Origin: Hominenteromicrobium sp964531265
GTDB taxonomy: Bacteria; Bacillota; Clostridia; Oscillospirales; Acutalibacteraceae
DNA: 64,000 nucleotides
Assembly (NCBI GenBank): GCA_964531265.1
Contig: CAZHDW010000002.1
Coordinates: 1-64,000, forward strand
Reading direction: 5' to 3'
The position numbers and the translations under genes were made by a program. Position 1 is the stretch's first letter, and each line of letters begins with the position of its first letter. The notes under the pieces are model-generated. The model did no database searches, had not been told where the DNA came from, and worked only from the letters and a program-made list of their open reading frames with translations. Below are positions 41,706 through 50,126 of this stretch, piece by piece.

Positions 41706-41723
41706 CTGATTAATCAATCAATT

Positions 41724-41759
41724 TAAGCGTTCGCTTATCACGGATATGCGTTCGCTTAT
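41724..41759. promoter_or_regulatory. Two tandem operator-like repeats for the TetR regulator
   Basis: TAAGCGTTCGCTTA (41724-41737) is a palindrome around a TT centre, and a second copy TGCGTTCGCTTA (41747-41758) follows in the same orientation, 23 bases from the first. Both lie between the -10 box and the start codon. TetR-family operators often have this form, so negative autoregulation is likely. Confidence 0.7.
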
Positions 41760-41779
41760 TCGTAAATGGAGGTCATTTC

Positions 41780-42391
41780 GTGGGAGGAATTAACCCCGAT
41801 ACACACGAGGCAAAAAAAATAGATATTATGGAAAAATGTTACGAATGCTACGCGGAGCACGGCTTCGGCAGCGTCGGAATAAAGGCTCTTGCAAACGCAT
41901 GCGGCATTTCCTCCGGCAGCTTGTATTCGTATTTTGAGAATCTTGACGATCTCATTATTCAGTCCACAGAGTATTGCATGAGCAAGGTTGAAGATGACTT
42001 CATGACAAAGGCTCCGAAGAATGTGGAAGACCTGTGGACTTTCATTCAGGAGATACCGTACTGGACGGCTGAGAAGCACGGCAAGAAGTACCGCCTGATG
42101 TATCAGGTGTACACGCACCCGAAATACAGGGAGTACGGCCAGAAGTTCTTCGCAGGCGTGGATAGGCGCTATACCGAATACGCAAAGTATCTTGAGCCGA
42201 AGCTCGGTATTCCCTATCAGAAGCTGACACCGCTGATTTTTATTCTGATTCGAGCGTGTGTACACTACGCATTGTTTGAAGATGAATTTTATTTAAAATC
42301 ACAAATAGATGTATTAAAAGAAAGTCTCGTGCTTTTTATTGAAAAGTATAGCCGTCTGAGAGCGGCAGAGAATAAGGAGGAAACATTATGA
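41780..42391 (+). CDS. TetR-family transcriptional regulator
   Basis: A 203-residue regulator. The DNA-binding helix-turn-helix is in the first 55 residues (IMEKCYECYAEHGFGSVGIKALANACGISSGSLYSYFENLDDLI). The remainder is a helical ligand-binding domain of no named type. The GTG at 41780 follows TGGAGG. Two palindromic sites upstream suggest it represses itself. The gene's stop overlaps the start of a signal-peptide-only ORF (ATGA), so whatever it once controlled may have been deleted downstream. Confidence 0.93.
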   Translation: MGGINPDTHEAKKIDIMEKCYECYAEHGFGSVGIKALANACGISSGSLYSYFENLDDLIIQSTEYCMSKVEDDFMTKAPKNVEDLWTFIQEIPYWTAEKHGKKYRLMYQVYTHPKYREYGQKFFAGVDRRYTEYAKYLEPKLGIPYQKLTPLIFILIRACVHYALFEDEFYLKSQIDVLKESLVLFIEKYSRLRAAENKEETL

Positions 42392-42507
42392 AAAAACGAG
42401 TACTTAGCCTAATAACAACGCTATGTTTATTATTTGCATTGTTGCCAACAACAGCATTTGCTGAAGAATGTGACCACGTACCAGGAGAAATCCTCTATGA
42501 GGAATAA
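42388..42507 (+). CDS. Signal-peptide-only ORF, probable truncated secreted protein
   Basis: A 39-residue ORF: a typical Gram-positive signal peptide (MKKRVLSLITTLCLLFALLP through TTAFA) followed by only EECDHVPGEILYEE. The ATG overlaps the TetR stop (ATGA) and has an AAGGAGG ribosome site. Signal peptides of this kind normally start large surface proteins with Big or leucine-rich repeats. Here the frame stops at once and no homologous sequence continues, so this is likely the 5' stub of a deleted gene, or a small secreted peptide. The 330 bases that follow hold only a terminator and the next promoter. Confidence 0.6.
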   Translation: MKKRVLSLITTLCLLFALLPTTAFAEECDHVPGEILYEE

Positions 42508-42620
42508 TACCGAGCGAGTAATATAAGCTTTACTTGCGTATTCCAAACAGCTCCATTAAAAAAGCTTTCACCTTAATGAGTGGTAGTAACACACCATCCA
42601 TTCTCCTTAATTTCATCCCA

Positions 42621-42667
42621 AAAAGCTCATGGACACTGCAATCGGCAGTGTCCATGAGCTTTTTTAT
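42621..42667 (+). terminator. Strong intrinsic terminator
   Basis: A perfect 19-base stem (42621-42639 with 42645-42663), a 5-base loop and a T-rich tail. Confidence 0.92.
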
Positions 42668-42747
42668 TACAGCTTATCAAAAACTCTCACAAAATCCACG
42701 ATGAATTCTTCCAATACACCTCATATTCATCGATCAACCACTCCCTG

Positions 42748-42776
42748 TTGACATTTTTCTGAGGGTATTTTATTAT
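42748..42776 (+). promoter_or_regulatory. Promoter of the AraC-type gene at 42841
   Basis: TTGACA (42748-42753), 17 bases, TATTAT (42771-42776); a TATAAT overlaps at 42774-42779. Confidence 0.75.
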
Positions 42777-42840
42777 AATTACTACGCAAATCATATAAGA
42801 TTATTAAGTGTTTTGTTAGATTTCTTACTGTGGTGATTAT

Positions 42841-43638
42841 ATGAAAGCCTTTGATACCGAAAGCCTCGGTATATTTAATTCGGGTATATTCCGCCCAAAC
42901 ATCCGAATATCCGAAATAAGACGCACAACAATGTTTGAATTTGAGCTTCCCATTGAGCCCGGCGGCATTTCCTACATCGATGACAAAAGTGCGAAAATAG
43001 TGCCAAATTCCGTAATATGTGCAAAGCCCGGTCAGAACCGCCACACTAAATTTCCGCACAAGTGCTATTATATACACGTAAATATCTATGACAGTGAGAC
43101 AGCAACTGCCGCTATGAGGCTGCCGGAATTCGTGTACATAAACGACAAGGAAAAGTATCTGCGCATATTCAAGAGCATTATAGAATACGGAAGCTCGGAC
43201 TGCGAATACGACAGGTGTATGCTGTACAGCCAGCTTTTAAGGCTCATACACCTCCTGAGCCTTGAGGTCGGCCACGGTCAGAACGAAAGCAGCGGCCGTT
43301 TCTCAAGCAGCTATGTGAACACTGCGGCAAAATTCATCGATGAACATCTTTCGGAGGAGCTGACCCTGGAAAGGGTATCGGAGCAGGTATCGCTCAGCCC
43401 CATTTATTTTCACAATTGCTTCAAAGCTGCCACCGGAAGAACCCTGCACAGCTACATCGAGGATAAGCGCATTGAAAAATCGATATATCTGATGCTGACA
43501 ACGGACATGACCCTCACCGACATAGCATATAGCTGCGGCTTCTCCTCCCAAAGCTATTACAGCTATGTATTCAAGAGAAAAAAGGGCACCACGCCGCGAA
43601 AATACATCCGCCGCCTTAACGAGAATTATACCGTTTGA
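42841..43638 (+). CDS. AraC-family transcriptional regulator
   Basis: A 265-residue regulator. An N-terminal cupin-like sensing domain (about 1-150; PGQNRHTKFPHKCYYIHVNI is typical of cupin-AraC) is followed by two helix-turn-helix motifs, TLERVSEQVSLSPIYFHNCF and LTDIAYSCGFSSQSYYSYVFKRK. Such proteins usually sense a sugar and activate a glycan-use gene. The start has a poor ribosome site (TGTGGTGA). It lies ahead of the YgiQ gene in the same orientation but with no clear functional link; its target may be elsewhere. Confidence 0.92.
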   Translation: MKAFDTESLGIFNSGIFRPNIRISEIRRTTMFEFELPIEPGGISYIDDKSAKIVPNSVICAKPGQNRHTKFPHKCYYIHVNIYDSETATAAMRLPEFVYINDKEKYLRIFKSIIEYGSSDCEYDRCMLYSQLLRLIHLLSLEVGHGQNESSGRFSSSYVNTAAKFIDEHLSEELTLERVSEQVSLSPIYFHNCFKAATGRTLHSYIEDKRIEKSIYLMLTTDMTLTDIAYSCGFSSQSYYSYVFKRKKGTTPRKYIRRLNENYTV

Positions 43639-43730
43639 TTGGCTCTATCGATATAATTTTGCCGAATAATGTTTTCTTTTGAAGTCCGGTATGATATACT
43701 GTAAATAATCCAATATGAAAGGAAAATTCA

Positions 43731-45662
43731 ATGGACAGAAAGTATTTTTTGCCCGTTTCTCGCGCCGATATGGAGGCACGCGGAATAGAGCAGTTAGATT
43801 TCGTATATATCAGCGGTGACGCCTATGTTGATCACCCGTCCTTCGGCACTGCAATTATCTCAAGAATTCTGGAGGCCAACGGCTTCACCGTGGGAATAAT
43901 CGCACAGCCGGATTGGAAGGACCCGGAAAGCATCTCGATACTCGGTGAGCCGAAGCTCGGCTTCCTTGTCTCCGCCGGCAATATGGACTCCATGGTGAAT
44001 CACTACTCCGTCACCAAGAAGCGCCGCAGAAAGGATTTCTATTCCCCCGGCGGCGAAATGGGAAAGCGCCCCGATTACGCGGCAGTTGTGTATTCTAATC
44101 TCATACGCCGCACATACAAGAAGACACCGATAATCCTCGGCGGAATAGAGGCCAGCCTGCGCAGATTGGCACATTATGATTACTGGAGCGACAAAATGAA
44201 GCGCTCCATACTCATGGATTCCGGTGCGGACATAATCTCCTACGGCATGGGCGAACGCTCCATTGTCGAGATCGCCGAGGCACTCCGTCAGGGAATTCCG
44301 GTGCGCGACATAACCTTTGTGCGCGGTACGGTGTATAAGGCCACAGAGCTCCCCGACGACCCCGACTGCATACATCTTCCGGCCTTTGACAAGGTAGCTA
44401 CCAGCAAGGAGCTGTACGCAAAGAGCTTTTATCGTCAATATAAGAACACTGACCCCTTTACCGCAAAAAAGCTTGTTGAGCCCTACACGGCGGATAATCT
44501 GTTCATAGTTCAGAATCCTCCGCAGAAGCCGCTAACCACCGAGGAAATGGATGCTGTCTATGTTCTGCCCTATGCACGCGATTACCATCCAGACTATGAA
44601 GCCGCAGGCGGCATTCCGGCAATTGAGGAGGTCAAATTCAGCCTTATCAGCAACCGCGGCTGTTTCGGCGCATGCAGCTTCTGTGCGCTCACCTTCCACC
44701 AGGGCCGCATAATTCAGACGCGCAGCCATGAATCCCTAATAGATGAAGCGAAAATGATGACGCAGGACCCGGATTTCAAGGGCTACATCCACGATGTCGG
44801 CGGCCCTACGGCGAATTTCAGACAGCCTGCATGTAAAAAACAGCTCACTCACGGTGCCTGCGAAAACCGCCAGTGCCTCTTCCCCGAGCCGTGCCCGAAC
44901 ATGGAGATAGACCACAGCGACTATGTAGCTCTGCTTCGAAAGCTTCGCGCACTGCCGAAGGTAAAGAAGGTATTTGTCCGCTCCGGCATTCGCTTTGACT
45001 ATTTGATAAACGACAAGGACGAGACCTTCTTCCGCGAGCTTGTTCAGCACCATGTAAGCGGCCAGCTCAAGGTCGCACCGGAGCATGTTTCCGACGGTGT
45101 TCTGAAAATGATGGGCAAGCCACAGAACAGCGTATACCGCAAATTCGTTCGCCGCTACAAGGAGCTGAACGAGGAAATGCATCTCGACCAGTACCTTGTG
45201 CCGTATCTCATGTCCTCTCACCCGGGCTCAACACTTCAGGATGCGATACGCCTTGCAGAATATCTGCGTGACCTCGGATATATGCCCGAGCAGGTTCAGG
45301 ACTTCTACCCCACACCCTCTACCATATCCACGTGCATGTATTACACCGGTCTTGATCCGCGCACCATGAAGCCCGTATATGTTGCGAAGGATCCCCACGA
45401 AAAGGCAATGCAGCGCGCATTGATACAGTATCGTGACCCGAAGAATTATGAGCTCGTCACGGAGGCTCTTATAAAGGCCGGCCGTCGCGACCTTGTTGGA
45501 ACCGGCCCGAAGTGCCTGTTGAGAGCACGCCACGGCGATACACGCTTTGTGCAGGGAAATTCCTCAAAGCCGCAGAATTCCGGCAAAGCAAAGAAATCAA
45601 ATGCCGCTCCGGTAAGCCGCAGATGGGATGGCGGCAAAAGCGGTAAAAATCGCAAAAAGTAA
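43731..45662 (+). CDS. YgiQ-family radical SAM protein
   Basis: A 643-residue protein of the UPF0313/YgiQ group. The N-terminal part is a cobalamin-binding-like domain (VDHPSFGTAIISRILEANGF). The radical SAM motif is RGCFGACSFCA (CxxxCxxC) in the middle, and the C-terminal DUF3362 follows, with the polar tail GKAKKSNAAPVSRR. The reaction is not known. The ATG at 43731 follows AAAGGA. It stands alone, ended by a strong bidirectional terminator. Confidence 0.93.
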   Translation: MDRKYFLPVSRADMEARGIEQLDFVYISGDAYVDHPSFGTAIISRILEANGFTVGIIAQPDWKDPESISILGEPKLGFLVSAGNMDSMVNHYSVTKKRRRKDFYSPGGEMGKRPDYAAVVYSNLIRRTYKKTPIILGGIEASLRRLAHYDYWSDKMKRSILMDSGADIISYGMGERSIVEIAEALRQGIPVRDITFVRGTVYKATELPDDPDCIHLPAFDKVATSKELYAKSFYRQYKNTDPFTAKKLVEPYTADNLFIVQNPPQKPLTTEEMDAVYVLPYARDYHPDYEAAGGIPAIEEVKFSLISNRGCFGACSFCALTFHQGRIIQTRSHESLIDEAKMMTQDPDFKGYIHDVGGPTANFRQPACKKQLTHGACENRQCLFPEPCPNMEIDHSDYVALLRKLRALPKVKKVFVRSGIRFDYLINDKDETFFRELVQHHVSGQLKVAPEHVSDGVLKMMGKPQNSVYRKFVRRYKELNEEMHLDQYLVPYLMSSHPGSTLQDAIRLAEYLRDLGYMPEQVQDFYPTPSTISTCMYYTGLDPRTMKPVYVAKDPHEKAMQRALIQYRDPKNYELVTEALIKAGRRDLVGTGPKCLLRARHGDTRFVQGNSSKPQNSGKAKKSNAAPVSRRWDGGKSGKNRKK

Positions 45663-45671
45663 AACATTAAG

Positions 45672-45717
45672 AAAAAAGCATTCACGAACGAATCAGCCTC
45701 GTCGTGAATGCTTTTTT
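45672..45717. terminator. Bidirectional terminator between YgiQ and AraC genes
   Basis: A perfect 16-base stem (45672-45687 with 45702-45717) with A and T runs on both sides. It serves both convergent genes. Confidence 0.92.
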
Positions 45718-46472
45718 CAGCAGCGCTTTCTGTAGCTCGATATGCTCTCGCCAACCACTCTCTTGAATGCCGTGCCAAAATAGCCGGCATCGCTGAAGCC
45801 ACAGCGCTCGCATATCTCATTTCTCGTAAAATACCCGGTCTTTATCAATACCTTGGCATACTTTATACGCTCATTAAGTAAATAATCCCTCGGTGATATA
45901 CCCGTCCTCTCCTTAAATCTCTTTCTAAGCTGGGACGGGCAGATATTCAGAGTTGTCGAAAGCGTGCCTATTGTAAAATCGGAGTTCTGAAAGCCTGCTT
46001 CTATCAACTCGATTGCCCTGTCTGCATAGTCCTTACCGTATTTCGGGCTGTTCTGTGCCTGCCTTTCAAGCTTCCAAAGCAGCTCGTACAGTCCGCTCTG
46101 CGCCTCAAGATAGTAACCCTCCCGCTTTTCCTGCCAGCAGTGAAGTATCTTTTCAAAGCAACTCTCGAGCTCGCCGAGTTCTGTATATTCAAAATTAACA
46201 AACTCGGTTATATCCGCATTCAGCACCTTAAAATGTATAACTATGATATCTTCATCAGTATAGGATGTCCTCAGATAGTCCGTATCAGGCGGCGTCAGGC
46301 ATATCACATCGCCCGTCATACTTATGTTCTGCCTATCGCTCTTAAAACGCACCCTCGTGTTTTTTCTGAGTGACAGCGCGCAGAAGCTCCTGCCCTTTGT
46401 AAAATAGCTGCACTTCTGCTGTGAAAACACAAACGCATCCGTTATTTGAACTACCAAATTTTTGCCCAACAT
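45717..46472 (-). CDS. AraC-family transcriptional regulator, likely xylanase control
   Basis: A 251-residue regulator with an N-terminal cupin-like sensing domain (FKSDRQNISMTGDVICLTPPD) and a C-terminal pair of helix-turn-helix motifs (TIGTLSTTLNICPSQLRKRF and TRNEICERCGFSDAGYFGTAFKR). It is divergent from the GH10 xylanase gene, sharing a 123-base intergenic region, so it probably activates that gene in response to xylo-oligosaccharides. The ATG at 46472 follows AGAGGAGG. Its stop codon touches the shared terminator. Confidence 0.92.
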   Translation of the reverse strand: MLGKNLVVQITDAFVFSQQKCSYFTKGRSFCALSLRKNTRVRFKSDRQNISMTGDVICLTPPDTDYLRTSYTDEDIIVIHFKVLNADITEFVNFEYTELGELESCFEKILHCWQEKREGYYLEAQSGLYELLWKLERQAQNSPKYGKDYADRAIELIEAGFQNSDFTIGTLSTTLNICPSQLRKRFKERTGISPRDYLLNERIKYAKVLIKTGYFTRNEICERCGFSDAGYFGTAFKRVVGESISSYRKRC

Positions 46473-46546
46473 AGCACCATCCTCCTCTGTAAGCTATTAT
46501 AAACACAAAAACGGCGAAAATCAAACTATTTGGCGCGATAATAGCA

Positions 46547-46574
46547 TTGATTTACATCTAAAAACATCTATAAT
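46547..46574 (+). promoter_or_regulatory. Promoter of the GH10 gene
   Basis: TTGATT (46547-46552), 16 bases, TATAAT (46569-46574), 21 bases before the start codon. A sub-optimal spacer and -35 fit activation by the divergent AraC protein. Confidence 0.6.
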
Positions 46575-46595
46575 GATGATTACGAGGTGATATTC

Positions 46596-47930
46596 ATGAC
46601 CAGAAGACAGGCTGTTATGGCCAATTTTGAAAAATATGCCGATTACACAGAGGATCGCATAAGCAGAGGTATCGAGGAAAACAGAAAGGGCTTTGCATTC
46701 ATTAATCTCAGAGATGAGAACGGATGCCCCATTGAAAATGCGGAAATAACCGCCGTACAGCAGAATCACGAATTCAAGTACGGCGCAAATATTTTCATGA
46801 TAGACCAGATGGAGACTCCCGAGAAAAACGAGGCCTATAAGGAATACTTTAAGGATACCTTCAATATGGCCACACTCGGCTTTTACTGGAGCGACCTTGA
46901 GCCTGAAAGAGGCAAGCCGCGCTATGAGAAGGGCTCCCCGTTTATTTACCGCAGACCGCCCATCGATGACTGCATTGAATTCTGTGAGAAACACGGCATA
47001 GAGCCCAGAGAGCACGCTCTGGCATACGACCATTTCTTCCCGCAGTGGCTCAAAGGCAAGGACAATGCCACAGTCAAGGCGGAGTTTGAACGCCGCTGCC
47101 GTGAGATTTCTGAGCGCTATGCCGACAAGATACCTACAATCGAGGTTACAAACGAGATGTATTGGGGACGTGCGGACAGCGTGACTGACCTCTATATGAC
47201 GGATGAATTTATTCCGTTCTGCTTTAATACCGCCGAAAAATATTTTCCGAAAAATCAGCTTGTAATAAATGATTTCTGCGGCGTTGCATGGTGTGAGGAC
47301 TCCCCCACAGTGCCGAGCCGCGGAAGATATCCGCTGATGATAAAGGATCTGCTTCACCGAGGAGTCAGAATAGACTCCGTCGGCCTGCAATATCACATGT
47401 TCTTCCGACGCGACGATGAAGCTAAATTCACTCGCTGGTACTATGATCCTACATATCTCTATAAGGTAATGGATATGTACAAGGACATGGGCATGAACAT
47501 GCAGGTGACCGAGGTCACCGTGCCGGCATATTCAAATGATCCGGCGGACGAAGAGCTTCAGGCGGATATCATCGAAAAGCTCTATTCAATATGGTTCTCG
47601 CATCCGAACATGGAGCAGATAATCTACTGGAATCTTGTGGATGGCTATGCAGCATTTGCTCCGCTCGGCGATATGACTGCCGGTGAAAACTACTATTACG
47701 GCGGCCTTGTGCGCCACGATATGACACCAAAGCCCGCACTCAAGAGAATTCAACATCTTTTCAAGGAGAAGTGGATAACTAACACAAGCTTCTCCGTTAA
47801 GGATGGATTCGGCTCCTTTAAGGGCTTCTACGGCAAATACAAGCTCAATATCAAGGTAGGCGACAAGGAATACGAAAGAGAGATCGACCTCAGCAAGAAG
47901 TCCTCGGTGGAGTTCGATATCACCCTGTAA
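46596..47930 (+). CDS. GH10 endo-beta-1,4-xylanase, intracellular
   Basis: A 444-residue family-10 glycoside hydrolase that cleaves xylan or xylo-oligosaccharides. The acid/base E187 is in TIEVTNEMYWG and the nucleophile E306 in MQVTEVTVPAY; HALAYDHFFPQWL and IDSVGLQYHMFF are other family segments. No signal peptide is present, so it acts on imported oligosaccharides. A C-terminal segment of about 60 residues (FSVKDGFGSFKGFYG onward) is an added beta-type domain. The ATG at 46596 follows GAGGTGA; an upstream GTG has no site. An AraC regulator is divergent and an SGNH esterase is convergent, forming a small xylan-use locus. Confidence 0.94.
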   Translation: MTRRQAVMANFEKYADYTEDRISRGIEENRKGFAFINLRDENGCPIENAEITAVQQNHEFKYGANIFMIDQMETPEKNEAYKEYFKDTFNMATLGFYWSDLEPERGKPRYEKGSPFIYRRPPIDDCIEFCEKHGIEPREHALAYDHFFPQWLKGKDNATVKAEFERRCREISERYADKIPTIEVTNEMYWGRADSVTDLYMTDEFIPFCFNTAEKYFPKNQLVINDFCGVAWCEDSPTVPSRGRYPLMIKDLLHRGVRIDSVGLQYHMFFRRDDEAKFTRWYYDPTYLYKVMDMYKDMGMNMQVTEVTVPAYSNDPADEELQADIIEKLYSIWFSHPNMEQIIYWNLVDGYAAFAPLGDMTAGENYYYGGLVRHDMTPKPALKRIQHLFKEKWITNTSFSVKDGFGSFKGFYGKYKLNIKVGDKEYEREIDLSKKSSVEFDITL

Positions 47931-47965
47931 CTAAATATGTCTTATCCCCATCGGGACAAAGCGAA

Positions 47966-48004
47966 ACCCCTCGGCCTCACGTTGCTGTGAAACCGAGGGG
48001 TCTT
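47966..48004. terminator. Terminator between the GH10 and SGNH genes
   Basis: ACCCCTCGG (47966-47974) pairs with CCGAGGGGT (47993-48001). Short T runs lie on both sides, and the site separates convergent genes. Confidence 0.7.
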
Positions 48005-48018
48005 AATTCTATTGTGAC

Positions 48019-48678
48019 TTATGCATTGTGGCCGTAGTCGAAGCCGACCTTCGAGAGCCATTCCTTCGCCATGAGCGTAGCGCCGATCTGGTTCGGATGC
48101 ACACGATCCCATGCGATAAGAGATGAATGCTTATACGCGAAGAAGCGGTCATATGCCTCCTGGAAGTTGACAAACATGCAGTCATATTCCTCTGCAAGGC
48201 GTTCGCAGATATCAACATACTCTTGCATACGCGCACGCATGAAATCCGACTTATTCGGCTCCATATAGTACGGAGTTGCAATAATAACGCCCTTGGCCAC
48301 CACCTTGGAAGCCTCAATCATCTTTCTGAGATTGCTCTCATAGTCCTCGGGAGAAACGGCATATTCCTGCATAGCAGGTGTATCGAACTGCCTCCAGACA
48401 TCATTGATGCCAATGCAGATGGATACCCACTGGGGCTTGAGCTTAATAACATCACGATCAAATCTCTCCAGAAGATCCTTGGATGTATTGCCGCTGATAC
48501 CCGAATTTGTAAAACGGATATTCAGCTCCGGGTACGTTGCGGCAACAAGGCTCTCGATAACACGTGGATAGCCATGGCCCATATTGTCAAACAAACCCTC
48601 GCCCACCGGCTGAGCACTGCCCATATCCGTAACCGAGTCGCCGGCGAAGATCACTCTGTCAAAATTTTCAAAAATCAT
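48019..48678 (-). CDS. SGNH/GDSL-family hydrolase, likely acetyl esterase
   Basis: A 219-residue esterase. Block I is FAGDSVTDMG with the nucleophile serine, block II lies in SGISGNTSKDLLERF, block III in GINDVWRQFD, and block V is DRVHPN with the catalytic Asp and His. No signal peptide. It should remove acetyl groups from sugars. Convergent placement with the GH10 gene suggests it deacetylates xylo-oligosaccharides before or during cleavage. The ATG at 48678 follows GAGGAAAG; a 15-residue upstream extension lacks a site. Confidence 0.92.
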   Translation of the reverse strand: MIFENFDRVIFAGDSVTDMGSAQPVGEGLFDNMGHGYPRVIESLVAATYPELNIRFTNSGISGNTSKDLLERFDRDVIKLKPQWVSICIGINDVWRQFDTPAMQEYAVSPEDYESNLRKMIEASKVVAKGVIIATPYYMEPNKSDFMRARMQEYVDICERLAEEYDCMFVNFQEAYDRFFAYKHSSLIAWDRVHPNQIGATLMAKEWLSKVGFDYGHNA

Positions 48679-48711
48679 TCCAATCACTTTCCTCGTACCA
48701 AACTTTCCTAC

Positions 48712-48740
48712 ATTATAGTCCACCTTTTTACGGATATCAA
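48712..48740 (-). promoter_or_regulatory. Promoter of the SGNH gene
   Basis: On the minus strand TTGATA (48735-48740), 17 bases, TATAAT (48712-48717). Confidence 0.78.
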
Positions 48741-48770
48741 GATGAATTGATTATTATTTTTCACAAACCA

Positions 48771-48799
48771 TTGAACCGTATAAAGAACAGTGTTATCAT
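48771..48799 (+). promoter_or_regulatory. Promoter of the EamA gene
   Basis: TTGAAC (48771-48776), 17 bases, TATCAT (48794-48799). Confidence 0.65.
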
Positions 48800-48837
48800 A
48801 TTATTGAAATTAATATTAAGTAAGGGTGGGATCGATC

Positions 48838-49698
48838 ATGTGGATCATTGCAGCAGTAATGTCAGCCGTATTTGCCGGACTGACCTCAATTCTTGCAAAA
48901 TGCGGTATCAAAAAGACTGATTCAGACATAGCGACAGCCATCAGAACTATCGTAGTGCTTATCGGAGCATGGATAATGGTGTTCGTAGTCGGCTCGGCCG
49001 GCACGATCACCTCTATAGGGACAACCTCCCTCATTTTTCTGATACTTTCCGGCTTCGCGACAGGAGCCTCATGGATATGCTATTTTAAGGCATTGTCCCT
49101 CGGCGATATCAACAAGGTAGTGCCGATAGATAAGTCGAGCACGATCCTCTCGGTGCTGTTGGCTATTATATGCTTCGGCGAAACAGATAAGCTGGCTGCA
49201 AAGCTCATCGGTACACTGCTTCTCGCAATCGGTATTTTCCTCATGGTGGAGAAGAAGCAAACAGAGCAGAAAAAGGAAAGCCGAATCTGGATGCTGTATG
49301 CCGTGCTTTCGGCAGTGTTTGCGGCACTCACCTCTATTATGGCAAAGGTCGGCATCTCCGGCGTGGAGTCAAACCTCGGAACAGCTATTCGTACCGGTGT
49401 CGTACTTGTCATGGCATGGATCATAGTATTGTCGAAGGGCAAGCACAAGGAGCTTAAAACTCTTGATACGCACGAGCTTGTCTTCATCATTCTCTCCGGT
49501 ATTGCGACCGGCGCGTCCTGGCTCTTCTACTACTATGCTATCCAGAACGGAACAGTCAGCGTGGTCGTACCCATCGATAAAATGAGCGTGCTTGTCACCG
49601 TTATATTCTCGTACATAGTTTTCAAAGAAAAGCTCTCAAAAAAGGCGCTCATCGGACTGTGCCTCATGCTTTTGGGAACACTTATCATGGCACTGTGA
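48838..49698 (+). CDS. EamA-family (DMT) transporter
   Basis: A 286-residue ten-helix drug/metabolite transporter made of two homologous EamA halves: SAVFAGLTSILAKCGIKKTDSD in the first and SAVFAALTSIMAKVGISGVESN in the second, each followed by SGFATGASW/SGIATGASW. Likely exports a metabolite or drug; substrate unknown. The ATG at 48838 follows GGGTGGG at 8 bases. It has its own promoter and lies just before the tRNA operon, with a hairpin between. Confidence 0.92.
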   Translation: MWIIAAVMSAVFAGLTSILAKCGIKKTDSDIATAIRTIVVLIGAWIMVFVVGSAGTITSIGTTSLIFLILSGFATGASWICYFKALSLGDINKVVPIDKSSTILSVLLAIICFGETDKLAAKLIGTLLLAIGIFLMVEKKQTEQKKESRIWMLYAVLSAVFAALTSIMAKVGISGVESNLGTAIRTGVVLVMAWIIVLSKGKHKELKTLDTHELVFIILSGIATGASWLFYYYAIQNGTVSVVVPIDKMSVLVTVIFSYIVFKEKLSKKALIGLCLMLLGTLIMAL

Positions 49699-49757
49699 AT
49701 AAATTTTCGCGCCGTGCCAATACTGCAATCACAAAATAACCGTCATTTACTGAGGGA

Positions 49758-49810
49758 ACAACGGAAAAAGCCAACATCCCAAAAACGGCTGTTTTCCGTT
49801 GTCCTTTGCC
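49758..49810 (+). terminator. Probable terminator after the EamA gene
   Basis: ACAACGGAAAA (49758-49768) pairs with TTTTCCGTTGT (49792-49802) with an AGCC/GGCT inner arm and a bulge. It is followed by CCTTTG. Confidence 0.6.
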
Positions 49811-49840
49811 CATTTTGCGGCATTTTTTTGAATTTTTCAG

Positions 49841-49869
49841 TTGACACGCAGGATGTTTGCTGATATAAT
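49841..49869 (+). promoter_or_regulatory. Promoter of the tRNA operon
   Basis: Perfect TTGACA (49841-49846), 17 bases, TATAAT (49864-49869), 14 bases upstream of the first tRNA. Confidence 0.92.
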
Positions 49870-49882
49870 ATTAAAGCTGTAT

Positions 49883-49958
49883 GATTCATTAGCTCAGTTG
49901 GCAGAGCACTTGACTTTTAATCAAGGTGTCCGGGGTTCGAATCCCCGATGGATCACCA
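49883..49958 (+). tRNA. tRNA-Lys (TTT)
   Basis: A 76-base cloverleaf with acceptor stem GATTCAT/ATGGATC (one wobble), D-arm AGCTCAGTTGGCAGAGC, anticodon loop CTTTTAA, T-loop GTTCGAATC and an encoded CCA end. The anticodon TTT reads lysine codons. Confidence 0.97.
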
Positions 49959-49961
49959 TGC

Positions 49962-50037
49962 GCTGGTGTAGCTCAGTTGGTAGAGCAGCTGATTTGTAAT
50001 CAGCAGGTCAGGGGTTCGAGTCCGTTCACCAGCTCCA
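49962..50037 (+). tRNA. tRNA-Thr (TGT)
   Basis: A 76-base cloverleaf with acceptor stem GCTGGTG/CACCAGC, anticodon loop TTTGTAA and an encoded CCA. The T-arm AGGGG/CCGTT has a G-G mismatch at its middle pair, where a G-C pair is usual. Confidence 0.95.
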
Positions 50038-50040
50038 TAT

Positions 50041-50125
50041 GGAGGAGTTCCCGAGTGGCCAAAGGGGGCAGACTGTAAATCTGTTGCGTCTCGCTTCGGT
50101 GGTTCGAATCCACCCTCCTCCACCA
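50041..50125 (+). tRNA. tRNA-Tyr (GTA)
   Basis: An 85-base class II tRNA with acceptor stem GGAGGAG/CTCCTCC, a long variable arm (TGCGTCTCGCTTCGG), anticodon loop CTGTAAA and an encoded CCA. It ends the operon, followed by a terminator. Confidence 0.96.
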
Positions 50126-50126
50126 G

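Noticed and set aside
48771..48837. Alternative GTG start at 48826 for the EamA gene
   Set aside because: It overlaps the likely ribosome site; the ATG at 48838 has correct spacing.
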